64,000 nucleotides of DNA from Isoetes taiwanensis (taxonomy: Eukaryota; Streptophyta; Lycopodiopsida; Isoetales; Isoetaceae). Shown in pieces: positions 45,434 through 59,230 of this stretch. The notes beneath the pieces were generated by a model. It did no database searches and was not told the DNA's origin. It saw only the letters and a list, made by a program, of their open reading frames with translations. Made by a program: the position numbers and the translations under genes. Numbering within the stretch: position 1 is the first letter of the stretch; each line of letters starts with the position of its first letter. The stretch lies in assembly GCA_021234155.1 (NCBI GenBank), contig JAJEKV010000771.1, forward strand, positions 29,157-93,156, read 5' to 3'.

Positions 45434-48400
45434 ATGATGGTTAATACGTTACTCCTGTTTAATGAACTCATTCAGAGCGGTCTCCATCCCGATCCATTAG
45501 TTCTAAGTTACAGGCAAAGGGAAACCTATCGTCGTGAATTTCAAGCCAGAGCGCACCAATATGAAGATATTGCATATGATCAATATGAAGAGGATGAAAC
45601 TATTGACGAACCCGAGAACGAAGTCTTTCGTGACGAGCCGATGCTCGATATGTTGCACGCTCTTCAAGAATTACCTGATATTGATTTAGATGATGTCGAG
45701 GATGGTGGTGGAGAGGATATGGTAGAAGATGTGGGATACCCTTCGAGGATTGGTCGTACTGACGATGACCCTATTGTTATCGAAGCAGAAACGCAGCTTA
45801 TTTCCTCGCCTCGAACCTCTCGCTTTTTGGCGTGCGGTTCGCTAATTCTCAATCTCCAAACCAAGTTCAAGTGGAGCAATGCAAGTGTCTCTGCTCTATT
45901 GAGGTGACATACTTATCAAGTCTTTCTATCTTACCACCATCTCCATCTTTTATCTTACCACTCTTAGATGCGCAGGTTATTGCACGAGAAGATCCTTCCA
46001 GAGAAGAACAATATGCCTACCGACAGATCTCAAGTTAAGAAAATGATTCAAGCGACCGGCCTTGGTTATAAAGTCATACATGCATGTCCAAATGATTGTA
46101 TGATCTTCTATCCCCCTGCCGAGCATGAGAAATCCACTCATTGTCTCGTATGTAATGAACCGAGATACAGGAATGACCTAAAGGGAAAAACGGTATCTCA
46201 GAAGGTTATTCGACACTTTCCAATAATCCCAAGATATATGCATCACCACTTCTTACAAATAGTTGTAAATTCACTTATTTTCGGTACTTATATGTTGCCT
46301 ATAATTTATTCTATAGGTTAAAGTTGATGTTCCGTTGCAAGACATTGGCTAGCCTAATGGACTTCACGGCTACACATGCATCTAGTGATGATGTGATGCG
46401 AGTCCCGAGCGACAGTGCAGCTTGGAAGCATGTCGATGCGACATGGCCTGACTTTGGAAAAGAACCACGTAACGTGCATTTGGGCCTGGCCACCGATGGC
46501 GTAAACCCATATGGTACACAATCGACTGCATGGTCTACATGGCCAGTGATGATAGTGAACTACAACATACCCCCATGGTTGTTGATGAAGAGTGGGCACA
46601 TTATGATGACTTTATTGATACCTGGGAAGAAAAAATCAAGTAATTTAGATGTGTACCTAAGAATAATTGTGGATGAGTTACTGCCTTTGTCGAACACAGG
46701 TATTCAGGTTTACGATGCACATAAAAATGACGTTTTTAATCTTAGAGGTATACTATTGTGGACTATGCATGACTTTCCGGGCTTGCCGAAAGTGTTTCGG
46801 GTTTAAGACATCGGGGCACTTCCCTTGCATGATATGTGGGAAAAAGTTGCAGCACCGTCACTCTAAGCATCTGAAGAAAGTAGTATACGAGGGTTTTAGG
46901 AAGTATTTGCCGCTCACGCACCCCTTCACAAAGCAGCGTGCACAATTCGGTGGCACTGTAGACTATACAGAACCACCAAGCAGAATTACCATACGAGAAT
47001 GGGATGAGCGTTGGGATAAGAAGGAAGAGGGGGAAAATCCGCAAGGGGAAAACTGAGGGGGGCACCTGAATGAGGAGGTCGAGCCGACCTAGACAAAGGA
47101 GGATGATGAATTATACAGTGGTGGCGAGGAAGCCGCGGAGGAGGAAGTCTTTACTGCCAATATGAAAAGGAAGTCTATTTTTTATAGACTACCATATTGG
47201 ACCGACCTATTGATTCAACACCTCTTAGACCCGATGCATATCTTCAAGAACATGGGAAACTCTTTATGGAAGCATGTATTTGGTCAAAAAGACACAACAA
47301 ATGCCAGGATGGACCTTAAGGTAAGTAATACAAAGAAAGATGCATGGATCCGAGGTGAAGGGCAACCACTTCCTCCGGCAAAATGGGTTATTGCTAGGGC
47401 TGACCATCGAGCTATTTATGATGATTTAAGGGCCCTTAGAACACCAACTGGTTATATGCAATCATTGCGAACCACATTCACAAGTACCGGGAGCCGACCG
47501 GGTTTAAAGTCCCATGACTGGCATAAGTTCTTGCATGTAAGCAATTGAAGTCCACATATATGCACTACTATAAAATGTAACCCATAACTTATATTTGGTG
47601 TTTGGATCATGCAGTTCTTCATGCCCCTGACCTTTAGGGGAGTTTTAGACAAGGGACCATTGGAGGCAATAAGTGCCCTATCAAAGGTCATAAGGTTGTT
47701 ACCCATGTTGATTTAGTGGTCCCCCCGCCTATTTTATTTGTGGCTAAGTTTTTTGTTTTGGACCTCATAGGTGGATGTGTAAAAAAACTATAGAAAGACG
47801 AAATTGAAGAGATGAAAGTGAAAATGGCAGAGGCATGTTGCTTGTTGGAGAAGGAGTTTCCCTACGAGCTTTCTTGACAAATCAAACCCATATTTTGGTA
47901 CATCTTATTGAGGAAGTGGAGCTCGCGGGAACCGTATACATGCCGATGGATGTTTTTCTTGGAAAGGTTTATGAAGGTATTGAAGGATATGGTGCGCCAA
48001 AGAGCACGCCCCGAAGGTAGTATGGCAGAGGGATGGCTTGCGTAAAGAGTCACTTTTCTATATGACGAATATATTTCCGCCCGACATCGGATGCACCTCG
48101 CTTATGGAGTGATGAAGGGGACGAAGATTGTGGGGGTAGTGGCGTAAGGCAATGGTATGCGTAAGTCATTTCACCGATATGATCATTAAGGTTAATCAAT
48201 TTCTTCTTTACAATTCGCACCAATGGCAAAATGGATTGCTCGTTATGAGAACGCAAAAGAAGAAATGGAAGAGAAGAGGCATGAATGGAGACGACATAAT
48301 AGACGAGCCCCGCACTCGATGGATATGAACCCTTGCCGGACAAGATGGAAAGAGAATGGGTACTACAGGCTTTGACCGATGCATATTACAAGGGGGAGTA

Positions 48401-48715
48401 TATTACAGCTACGGAATGGGCATACGCACAAGGTGTCATGAAAAAGGTAGTTGCAACAAATTATGTTGATGTCGAAATCGAGTATTTTCTTTTGATGTTA
48501 TTGTATCTATTGACATTAATGGTGCTTTTGACAGTATATATCTTACTCCTCGATATGGTGGCATGGGACCCACTATCGTGTGAGTTCTCTTGACATACAC
48601 AGGAAGACTTGTGACTGCGGAGTCATGGCATCATTCACGATGGAGTTTCAATCAAGTGTTGCCGATCGTAATCGTCAGGAAGCCATCTGTGATTGGGTCG
48701 GGAGGTTAAAGACTA
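45434..48715 (+). pseudogene. CACTA gene 2: TNP2-type transposase, 5' part
   Basis: Acidic N-terminus (EDIAYDQYEEDETIDEPENE), then FKWSNASVSALLR, intron 45904-45974, LLHEKILPEKNNMPTDRSQV, LGYKVIHACPNDCMIFYPPA and CLVCNEPRYRND, all typical of TNP2. After an intron near 46264-46319: FRCKTLASLMDF, DSAAWKHVDATWPDFGKEPR, LGLATDGVNPYGTQST, NYNIPPWLLMKSGHIMMT, LLIPGKKKSSNLDVYL, VYDAHKNDVFNLRGILLWT. A shift near 46795 leads to CMICGKKLQHRHSKHLKK; further on YRLPYWTDLLIQHLLDPMHI and SRPGLKSHDWHKF. The DUF4218 part (RWMFFLERFMKVLK, RPEGSMAEGWLA, 47950-48040) is in shifted frames. It ends at DCGVMASFT...WVGRLK, the start of DUF4216, where Hel-6 cuts the frame. Several shifts plus the 12-kb insertion make it non-functional as written. 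Confidence 0.85.
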
Positions 48716-48734
48716 CTAGTAATGGTGCCCAGCG

Positions 48735-48832
48735 TTGCTGGGCAATGTTTGGGTGCTTTAAATGCAACGCTGGGCAATGTTTGGGTTATGTTTGGGTGCT
48801 TTAAATGCAACGCTGGGCAATGTTTGGGTTAT
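48735..48832. repeat. Short tandem repeat beside the Hel-6 hairpin
   Basis: gctgggcaatgtttgggt and gctttaaatgcaac recur three times, so the terminal hairpin's right arm sequence (GCTGGGC) is repeated just inside the element end. Confidence 0.75.
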
Positions 48833-48839
48833 ATAACTG

Positions 48840-51520
48840 TTGCCAACCTGTAAATAAAAGCATTAATTTGTATATAGTAATTCGTGATATATTACTTAGA
48901 ATAGAAGTTATGTTCTCTAGGATTGGACATGTGATATATGATTTAAGTTACCAACAACAGTGGTCATAAGTAGTAAATTTATATTATCCACAATGATAAT
49001 GGTGCCTATCTGTTGTTACGTGTATGTTTGTTGTTGCATGTATGTTACCACGAAGTGGGGTGTAGATCCATTTCTGTATCTATGGTGGGGTGTAGGTTCA
49101 TTTCTATGTCTATGATTACTATTTTCATGACAAATTTCATATCCAATTTAAGCTTCTATACGAAACAATCAAAGTCAAAACTTTTCATAGCAAAAATGAT
49201 CTTTTCAAATCGTAGCCTAGCAAAGAAAACACTTAACATTTTAAATATGTACATACGGTAATATGGAAATTGCATTGTTGATCTGGAAATTGCATTGTTG
49301 ATCTGGTCTGCTATTGCACCACACTGGTCTGCTATTGAAGTGGTGCATAACGATTCCATGTAAGTAAAAATCTGGGACCATGCACACTGACCCCAATTTT
49401 TGGTCCACAGTTGTTTTTTACTTGTACGGAAGTGTTGTTTTATGCCAAAAACAACACCAAAATGGCCCCAAAAGTCCACGTGGCCCGTTTATCCGGATTT
49501 GCACAAAGAGACAGTGGTTTTTTGGCAGAAAATTTCCATCGCGGGTTTTTGGCACCCTTTTTTTTTGTCAACGGTCTTTTTTTTTCACTATTGTTTTTCG
49601 CAAAATTTTGTCAACGGTGGTTTTTTCTTGACTGTGGTTTTTTTTCACGAGCCATACGTTGTTGTTCATCAAAATAACACGCATTGGTTTAGATATTACT
49701 ACACGTGTAAACTTAAATTACAACGTCAAAGTAAGATGGTTTTTTAAAAAAATTACATGTAATTTAACCAAGTACCACCTGTTACTTAAATGTAGCTATT
49801 GTTTTTAATGCTACTAACTATTGTTTTTCTAAAATAAAGACATGTAAAAAGCACTATTAGTACATATAGAAAAAGAAAGATGATGTTCCAATGTGTCTTT
49901 TAGGCCAATGTTTTTTTGTGGAACCATGTGTTGTTTAGCATTAACTTTACTACACCTGAAAAAACTAAATTACAACACTAGAAATAAAGGACTGCAAAGA
50001 AAAGAACGCCAGAGGAAATGAAAAAAATGATGTTTTCAAGTGTTCTTTTTCTAAATATAGACACGCTTTTAAGTGTTGTTTTTAAAAATTAAAAAATCAC
50101 GCGATAGCCTTTTTTTTTTATTTATTTAAACACTACATGTGTTATTGAAATCTAGCTATTGTTTTCCTAAAATAAGGACGTGTAAAAGTAATATTATAAC
50201 ACGAGAAAAAAACGGAATTTCTAATGTGGTTGTTTAATTAATGAGATATTGACACGTGGCATGCTTTTGAAATAAAAAAATATTATTATTACATGTAGAA
50301 AAAACAATTGCTGTTTCTAATGTCTTATAACTAATTTATAATTTAAACCATTTGCTCCCACTTAGACCACTTTCCACTTTCATTTTTTGCTACTGTTTAT
50401 ATTTATTAAAGAATTCCACTTTGGTTTTTGGCTATTGTTCACCTAAAAAAAAAAAAGGAAAAGAAACACATAGAATCAATATTCACAATATAGAATAAAG
50501 AACAGGAAGACAATTTTGTTGATGTATTTTCATTGTATTTTGAGAAAAACAGATTGAATGTTAAAAAGAGAAGCAGCGAAAATAAAGAAATAAGCTATTT
50601 TTCTTGTTTCTCGCTCGTGGTTTACTTCAAACAGAATTTTAGAACGGGTTTTTGAGGCTAATCTAATATAATAGCTTGTTCTCTTTAGTTTCATTTCACA
50701 GCATCTCTGATCCATTCGAAGGAGAAGGTTTCACGTTATCCCAGAGACAAGCAGGTGTCACATTTACTAGCCCCCCTGTAGGCACCGATTCAATCCTTCA
50801 ATAGATAAGCTGCAAGCCTGCCTTGATTGGCCTTGATTCCCAAAATAAGACAATGTCTGCAAATAGAGTCACCTATCATTTAAGGAACAAACTCAAAACT
50901 AACACAAGATCAATTAGTTTAAAGATAAAAACTAGTCCAGATCTTATCGTTTCTATTTTTGAAGCTTTGGTTCACAAAATGAAGCTTCCAGTGCGAAGAA
51001 CCCCAAATAATCCTTTGTTGCTTTGAGATACCATTTCCTAAAGTGCCCAAAGATTTGAGTTAGTAATGCTAGAACTAGAGATCAAAAACATAAGAAAAAA
51101 TAGATAATGGCATACCTCTATTTCTGCTTTGTTGCTGCTCCTCCGCCATAGCTCTGTTGCTGCTCTTTCGTCAAAAGTCGCTCTGTGCCGGATTTTGTAT
51201 CGCCATAGCCAAGGGAGCTTCTCCAACCATTTGCTCCTTAAACACATGAAACCCAAGAAAAATCTCTGCAAAATATGCTTGAAGATCGAAAGAAAAATGC
51301 CTGTTTCCGCCGGATCTGAAGGGAATAACTTGTGGAATCACCCGGATAACTAAGACCGCTTGAACACGAGATCTCAAGACGAAGACTTTAAGCTGGATCT
51401 GAAGCCGGAACTAGATTTAGATGAAGAATATCAAGGACCGGATACAAGGGAAAGGAGAAAAATGAGTCTCTAGAATAACGGAGAAGAAAAAAATAAGCAG
51501 ATTTTTTTTTAGACCAAGAG
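48840..51520. other. AT-rich interior of Hel-6, no gene recognised
   Basis: Contains many long T or A runs and short ORFs in both strands (for example 49380-49670 and 51129-51353) with no recognisable motif. A word like cattgttgatctgg is duplicated at 49270-49305. Nothing here supports a gene. Confidence 0.5.
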
Positions 51521-51552
51521 AAATCCAAGATCAAGCAAGGCCACTAAGGCCA

Positions 51553-51594
51553 GCCCTCGCCCTTGCCCTTGCCCTTGCCCTTGCCCTCGCCATC
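51553..51594. repeat. (CCCTTG)n hexanucleotide repeat
   Basis: About six gcccttgcccttgccct units with CTC variants at both edges. A ggaagga/gtcgccatagccggaagga repeat follows at 51605-51690. Between 51700 and 53040 only unsupported frames occur, including a 183-codon minus-strand one at 51844-52395 with biased composition. Confidence 0.7.
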
Positions 51595-53104
51595 ACCATC
51601 ACTAGCTGGAAGGAAAAGAAGGAAAAAGAAGGTCGCCATAGCCGGAAGGAAAGAGGTCGCCATAGCCGGAAGGAAGGAGAAGGCCGGAAGGAAAGGTGCG
51701 TGCACCACCCAAAGGCGGGAAGGCCCGACAACCAATAGGATGATACTACAAGGATCACAATCCAAACCATTCATCGGCGCCAAATCTGGCCCGCTCATCT
51801 CAAGCACAAAAACCTATACTACAATTTATTTTCGACATTGTAGTTAGGGATAATGTCCCCAATGAATATTACATTTTCCACTTTTGGGTGGGGGGTCTTC
51901 CTTCACCATAGCTTCCACCTTCATAGCTCCGTGCCGTCGTCTATACACCCTTCGATGTTGCCATAGCTTGGCGACATATAGAAAGGCAGGCCAAAAACAG
52001 TTGTCGGCCGGCCCGCCCGCCAGAGCTCTGTTTTGAACAAAGTCCGTCCACCATAGCCAGAGCTTGGGATTAAACAGGGTCTGTCGCGAAGAGTATTTCT
52101 TGCAATCTCCATGAAATGAGTGGAGAAAATTGAAATTTGCGAAAGTTGACATGCACATGATGATGTGGCATGCCATTGGTGATATGTCATACCAAGCAAG
52201 CAAGATAAACTTCTGACTAGGCCAAAAATATATTAATGTGCAACTTTGGTCTCCCATGGGGTGATGTGGCAAATTTTTATGGCAAGATATGGGTGATGTG
52301 GACATGATGATGACTATGCAAGCTTTTGGGCATGTTTGTCTCCGTCTCGATGCAAAAAATGTACGGTTCATATTATGGGATGCTTCCCTTGCCACAAGAT
52401 TTTACACGATCCGCGGCGGCAATGCAATAGTATCTTTGCAACATTTTTCTTTCTCTCAGAACCCGACAAAGAAAATATGATGAGAACATGATTGAAATTT
52501 CAAATTGGAGCAAAAAAACAAATGCCACATGTAGGCTGCTTTAGCTCCTCAAATTTAGGAGCATCATTTTTTAATTTCTTGCCCATCCATTTCTTCAGTT
52601 CAGATCGATTGAAGAGCAAAAGGGCTAGTTCTGCAAACAAAGTTAACAGAAGTAAGGAGTAGAGCACAGAAGAATGGCAGAAACGCAAATGCAAAATCCA
52701 GCAAGATTACTTGCCTTCACTTCCATCGTCTAAAATTGTTGGACTTAGCTTGCTGGAAAAGACTTAACAAATTAGTAGTAGGCTAAACAAAAGAGCAATC
52801 TACTTCTATTAGCATTATAGTTTACCAGATTTGTACTGTCAACCCGTTCAGAGAGGAAACAAATTCAAGCATAAAAATATTTTGATTTTCGGATGTGCCC
52901 GAAAGTTGAGTAGTTATGTCATGTTTAAATGAATCGATCTATAACAGCCGTGTAAACATTTCCTACATGCCCGGTGTGTAACTTCAGCTCTATATAGATC
53001 GACCTATGATAGGCAGGCAAACTAGAATCCAATACCAGGATAGACGCACCTGGGGAAGCATCGCACAGTGTTCCAATCCGCCAAGCACGTCCCGCTCAGC
53101 CAGA

Positions 53105-55285
53105 CTTCCGCTCAAGCCTAGGTGGCATGTTTGAGCCTAGGTGGCATGTTTGAGCCCACCTTGGCATGTTTGAGCCACCTGGCATGTTTGAGCCTAGGTG
53201 GCATGTTGGAGCCTAGATGGCATGTTTGAGCCTAGGTGGCATGTTTGAGCCACCTTGGCATGTTGGAGCCCACATGGCATGTTGGAGCCTATGTGGCATG
53301 TTGGAGCCAGCGTGGCATGTTTGAGCTATCTTGGCTTGTTTGCGCCACCTTGGCATGTTTGAGCCACCTTGGCATGTTTGAGCCACCTTGGCAAGTTGGA
53401 GCATAGATGGCATGTTGGAGCCCACGTGGCATGTTTGAGCACGTTGGAGCCTAGGTTGGAGCCATTTTGTCATGTTGGAGCCTAGGTGGCATGTTGGAGC
53501 CACCTTGGCATCTTTGAGCCTAGGTGGCATGTTAGAGCCACCTTGACATATTGGAGCCCACGTGGCATGTTGGAGAGCCTAGGTGGCATGTTTGAGCCAC
53601 CTTGGCATTTTGGAGCCTAGATGGCATGTTGGAGCCTAGGTGGCATGTTGGAGCCCACGTGTCATGTTTGAGCCACCTTGGCAAGTTGGAGCATAGGTTG
53701 CATGTTGGAGGCGCATGGCATGTTTGAGCATGTTGGAGCCTAGGTGGCATGTTTGAGCCATTTTGTCATGTTGGAGCCTAGGTGGCATGTTGGAGCCACC
53801 TTGGCATGTTTGAGCCTAGTTGGCATGTTAGAGCCACCTTGGCATGTTGGAGCCCACGTGGCATGTTTGAGACACCTTGGCATGTTGGAGCCTAGATGGC
53901 ATGTTGGAGCCTAGGTGGCATGTTGGAGCCCATGTGGCATGTTTGAGTCACCTTGGCATGTTGGAGCCTAGGTGGCATGTTGAAGCCCATGTGGCATGTT
54001 TGAGCCACCTTGTCATGTTGGAGCCTAGGTGGCATGTTTGAGCCACCTTGGCATGTTTGAGTCTAGGTGGCATGTTGAGCCACGGTGGCATGTTGGAGCC
54101 TAGGTGGCATGTTTGAGCCAACTTGGCATATTTAAGCCTAGGTGGCATGTTGTGAGCCACCTTGGCATGTTGGAGCCTAGGTGGCACATTGGAGCCAACT
54201 TGGCATGTTGGAGCTCATGTGGCATGTTGGAGCCCATGTGGCATGTTGGAGCCTAGGTGGCAATGTTGGAGCCTATGTGGCATGCTAGGTGGCATGTTGG
54301 AGTCCACGTGGCATGTCGGAGCGTAGGTGGCATGTTGGAGCCTAGTTGGCATGTTGGAGCCTACATGGCATGTTGGAGCCTATGTGGCATGTTTGAGCCA
54401 CCTTGGCACGCTTGAGCCTAGGTGGCATGTTGGAGCCACCTTGGCATGTTGGAGCCTAGGTGGCATATTGGAGCCTAGGTGGCACGTTGGAGCCTAGGTG
54501 GCATGCTAGAGCTCACGAGGCATGTTGGAGCCTGCATGTTGAAGCCTTGGTGGCATGTTGGAGCCTAGGTGGCATGCTAGGTGGCATGTTGGAGCCCACG
54601 TGGCATGTTGGAGCCTAGGTGGCATGTTGGAGCCCACGTGGCATGTTGGAGCCTAGGTGGCATGTTTGAGCCACCTTGGCACGCTTTTGAGCCTAGGTGG
54701 CATGTTGGAGCCTAGGTGGCATGTTGGAGCCTAGGTGGCACGTTGGAGCCTAGGTGGCATGCTAGAGCTCACGAGGCATGTTGGAGCCTAGGTGGCATGT
54801 TGGAGCCTACGTGGCATGTTGAAGCCTTGGTGGCATGTTGGAGCCTAGGTGGCATATTTGAGCCACCTTGCATGCTTGAGCCTAGGTGGCACGTTGGAGC
54901 CAACTTGGCATGTTGGAGCCTATGTGGCATGTTGGAGCTCACGTGGCATGTTGGAGCCCACGTGGCATGTTAGAGCCTATGTGGCATGCTAGGTGGCATG
55001 TTGGAGCCCACGTGGCATGTTGGGCCGTGGGTGGCATGCCCCGCGTGGCATGTTGGACCTAGGTGGCATGTTGGAGCCTACGTGGCATGTTGGAGCCTAG
55101 GTGGCATATTTGAGCCACCTTGGCACGCTTGAGCCTAGGTGGCATGTTGGAGCCACCTTGGCATGTTGGAGCCTAGGTGGCATGTTGGAGCCTAGGTGGC
55201 ACGTTGGAGCCTAGGTGGCATGCTAGAGCTCATGCGGCATGTTGGAGCCTATGTGGCATGTTGGAGCTCACGTGGCATGTTGGAG
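53105..55285. repeat. 19-bp minisatellite, about 115 units
   Basis: The unit is close to GGAGCCTAGGTGGCATGTT with frequent variants gagccaccttggcatgttt and gagcccacgtggcatgtt. Higher-order copies exist: the stretch at 54680-54790 recurs at 55150-55230. Reading frames across it (MPPRLQHAKVAQTC-type and ACWSLGG-type) are by-products. There are no unique spacers, so it is not a CRISPR array. Confidence 0.92.
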
Positions 55286-55316
55286 AGGCCAGACCCCAGG
55301 AGACGGACATCACAAA

Positions 55317-57351
55317 GGTTACCGAGGCAGGCTTTCCTACTAGTGCTCCTCCGGGAGGGCAAATGCCAACGCCTCCCTTCCCGGAGCCCGATTTCCCATC
55401 CGACCATTGAATCCACTCTTCAAGTAACCTGCTTCAAGCAGGTTCAAAAAAATTCAAGATCTGTCCGAGAGAACATATCAAACCGCAAAGTGTCCTGCAG
55501 TCGACCATGTAGAAAGCCACGTGCTTTGTCGTTTGGGCAGTACAAAGGCTCCGGAATGGAGATTTGACTTCGCCATGTCATCCGAAACAACGAAATTACC
55601 CTAGGGACCAAGTTACACGGTCATTTTTTGCAGCAAAAGAAGCACGAACCCTCTACATGGCAGTATTCTGCACCCTCCGCTAAGGCCAATTCACTACGAA
55701 CGTGTTGGACATGAGCTACTTTGGCGCTTCCTGGAGCAGGGGTGGTCTTCTGCCCACGAAACTTGGTCTCCAGGGTAATGTCGATGTTTCGAGTTCGTTG
55801 GCAGAGTCAGATCACAGTTCCGGGGTGGGACAATTGCCCGTCCGTGGCCAGGGACCTTCCAGAGAGGACATTTTGGGTCGAACTGCTTCTGGAAGGTTTT
55901 AGGGCTCCGTCTTCTGGCCTCAACGCCCTCCCACTACCTCATGACATTGTGCAAGATCCTGGTCCAATCTGGCTAGGGTATGGCCTCCAAAACGTAAACC
56001 CTGTGCCTTGCCAGGTTATTGTAGGGTTTACGTTATGGAGTCCAAAACGTGGTCAGTTGCACTTGGGACCTGGTGTACCTTTTTCAAACATGCATGCGGA
56101 GCCATGGCAACTGAAATAACAGAGTTTGGATCTATTGGCAATCCCGAATCATTCCAAAAATATTTGCTACTACAAAATGTGTTCTTGACTTCTAATTGCG
56201 ACACTGGGAGGAGGGTAAATCCAAACCCCATTTCGTCAGTTTCTATTGCTTCTTGTTTTCAACTGCAGCTTCTCGACCATGTCTCAAGTGCAACTGAATA
56301 AAACTCAACCTCCATAACGTAAACCCTACAATAACCTAGCAACACACAGGGTTTACGTTTTGGAGGCCAAAACGTGGTCGACTTCTTTGATAACTAGGTG
56401 GACCATTTCTAAACATGCATGGGGAGCCATGAAAACTGAAATAACAGAGTTTCGATCTATTGGCCAACCCGAGTGATCCCAAACAATTTTGCTACTGCAT
56501 AAGGCGCTCTAGACTTTTAATTGCAAAACTAGGAGGAGATTAAATCCAAACCCCATTCGCGGTTTCTCTCGCCTCTTGTTTTCAAACGCTTTCGACCATG
56601 TCCCAAGTGCAACGGACCAAAGCCCGACCTCCATAACGTAAACCCTACAATAACCTGGCAAGGCACAGGGTTTACGTTTTGGAGGCTATACCCTAGCCAG
56701 ATTGGACCAGGATCTTGCATAATGTCATGAGGTAGTGGGAGGGCGTTGACGCCAGAAGACGGAGCCCTAAAACCTTCCAGAAGTAGTTTGACCCAAAATG
56801 TCCTCTCTGGAAGGTCCCTGGCCACGGACGGGCAATTGTCCCACCCCGGAACTGTGATCTGACTCTGCCAACGAACTCGAAACATCGACATTACCCTGGA
56901 GACCAAGTTTCGTGGGCAGAAGACCACCCATGCTTCAGGAAGCGCCAAAGTAGCTCATGCCCAACACGTTCGTAGTGAATTGGCCTTAGCGGAGGGTGCA
57001 GAATACTGCCATGTAGAGGGTTCGTGTTTCTTTTGCTGCAAAAACTGACCGTATAACTTGGTCCCTAGGGTAATTTCACTGTTTTGGACGACATGGCAAA
57101 GTCAAATCCCCATTCCGGAGCCTTTGTACTGCCCGAACGACAAAACACTTGGGTTTCTACACGGTCCACTGCAGGACACTTTGCGGTTTGATATGTTCTC
57201 CCGGACAGATCTTGAATTTTTTTGAATATGCTCGAAGCAAGTTACTTGAATGGAGAATTCAACGGTCGGATAGGGAAACCGGGCTCCGGGAAGGCATGCA
57301 TTGGCATTTGCCCTCCCGGAGGAGCACTGGTAGGAAAGCCTGCCTCGGTAA
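55317..57351. repeat. Two-kilobase imperfect inverted repeat
   Basis: The outer ends match in opposite orientation: ttaccgaggcaggctttcc...gggagggcaaatgcc (55317-55366) and its complement at 57303-57351. Arms of about 750 bases follow (sequence around ggtggtcttctgcccacgaa at 55739 mirrors ttcgtgggcagaagaccac at 56911). Between the arms, a segment with ctgaaataacagagtt is directly repeated (56109 and 56437). Recurring aacgtaaaccct/agggtttacgtt words punctuate it. It resembles a foldback element, but target duplications were not identified. Confidence 0.8.
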
Positions 57352-58015
57352 ATCCAAATCCCATTTCGTCAGTTTCTATTGCTTCTTGTTTTCAACTGCA
57401 GCTTCTCGACCATGTCTCAAGTGCAACTGAATAAAACTCAACCTCCATAACGTAAACCCTACAATAACCTAGCAACGCACAAGGTTTACGTTTTGGAGGC
57501 CATACCCTAGTCAGATTGGACCAGGATCTTACACAATGTCATGAGGTAGTGGGAGGGCGTTGACGCCAGAAGACGGAGCCCTAAAACCTTCCAGAAGCAG
57601 TTCGACCCAAAAGGTCCTCTCTAGAAGGTCCTTGGCCACGGACGGACAACTCTCCCACCCCGGAACTGTGATCTGACTCTGCCAACGAACTCGAAACATC
57701 GACATTACCCTGGAGACCAAGTTTCGTGGGCAGAAGACCACCCATGCTTCAGGAAGCGCCAAAGTAGCTCATGCCCAACACGTTCGTAGTGAATTGGCCT
57801 TAGCGGAGGGTGCAGAATACTGCCATGTAGAGGGTTTGTGTTTCTTTTGCTGCAAAAAATGACCGTGTAACTTGGTCCCTAGGGTAATTTCGTTGTTTCG
57901 GACAACATGGCGAAGTCAAATCTCCATTCCGAAGCCTTTGTACTGCCCGAACAACAAAACACTTGGGTTTCTACACGGTCGACTGCAGGACACTTTGCGG
58001 TTTGATATGTTCTTA
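57352..58015. repeat. Shortened third copy of the inverted-repeat arm
   Basis: 57352-57500 matches 56216-56370 and 57500-58015 matches 56680-57215, in the same orientation. It is therefore a tandem copy of the right half with about 310 bases missing, and it stops at tttgatatgttct. Confidence 0.75.
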
Positions 58016-58159
58016 GTGCAAATCGTCTAAGTGCAATAAGTTATCTTGTTTTTCAAAGAACCATTGCATTCTTAGAAAGAACCATTGGATAAGATAAATT
58101 AGATACAATTAAAACCATTGGATGACGTGGATAACTATTGGATTGTCTATGGCGAACCT

Positions 58160-58640
58160 TAGTACCAACTAGATGTAGGCATGGTTTAATGGTGTTCCAC
58201 TAATGATATCCAAAATGGGGGGATAATGTTAGGATATTGCAAAAATGGTCCTATTCCCCATAAACAATTACATCTCAAATTCTTAATGGTCTAAATTATA
58301 CCAAGATGTAGGAACGGTTTAATGGTGTTCCACTAACGATATCCAAAATGGGAAAATAATGTTAGGATATTGCATGGTCTTGCCATTTTAATGCTTGGGG
58401 ATTTGTTGCAATGGTCCTATCCTCCATAAAAAAATACATCTCACAATTCTTAATGGTTTGTTATGCAAAAATGTAGGCGTGGTTTAATGGTCTTTCTCTA
58501 ACAATATCCAAAATGTTAGGATATTGTTAGGATTTTCTATGATGGTCCTATGACATTAATGCTTAGGGATTTGTTGCAGTGTCCTGCACTCCCTCAAGGA
58601 ATACAAATCAAATTCTTGATGGTTTTGTTATGCCAAAATA
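58160..58640. repeat. Three-unit tandem repeat, about 140-165 bp
   Basis: gtaggcatggtttaatggtgt and relatives occur at about 58165, 58308 and 58473, each followed by atatccaaaatg, ttaggatattg, atggtcctat and ttcttaatggt. Confidence 0.75.
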
Positions 58641-58740
58641 GGTGCTAAGTAATTGAAGTAGTTGAAGTAACTTGTCTTACATGGAATACTAGTATAAGGA
58701 CATGTGATCGTGCACGTGCAGCAAATCGTGCACATGTACA

Positions 58741-59230
58741 AGTACTCTGTCCTACCACTATAAAGACCCGTGATATGGAAGGATAGGACATGTAGAGAAT
58801 CAAGTATTCTTTCCTACTTCTATAAAGACATGTGACAATAGAAGTGTTACACATGTCGTAATTCATGTATTCTTTCCTACAATGCCTTAGCAAATAAAGT
58901 ACTCTGTCCTACTACTATAAAGACATGTGACATGGAAGCATACGACATGTAGAGAATCAAGTATTCTTTCCTACTTCTATAAAGACATGTGACAATAGAA
59001 GTATTACACATGTCGTAATTCATGTATTCTTTCCTACAATGCCTTCGCAAATAAAGTACTCTGTCCTACTACTATAAAGACATGTGAATGGAAGTATAGG
59101 ACATGTAGAGAATCAAATATTCTTTCCTACATCTATAAAGACATGTGACAGTAGAATTATTAGACATGTAGAAATTCAAGTATTCTTTCCTACAGTGGAT
59201 TGTATTATAAAACGACATGTCACAATAGAA
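58741..59230. repeat. 157-bp tandem array, three units
   Basis: Units begin agtactctgtcctac at 58741, 58898 and 59055. Each has two halves sharing tataaagacatgtgac and attctttcctac, so the 157-bp unit itself seems to derive from an older roughly 78-bp repeat. Confidence 0.85.

Noticed and set aside
51844-52395. 183-codon minus-strand frame inside Hel-6
   Set aside because: Composition is erratic (many W, H, C and M), no motif is recognised, and the region has no splice or promoter context.
53105-55285. Regularly spaced short repeats resembling a CRISPR array
   Set aside because: There are no unique spacers; the 19-bp units are contiguous, degenerate and in a plant genome.
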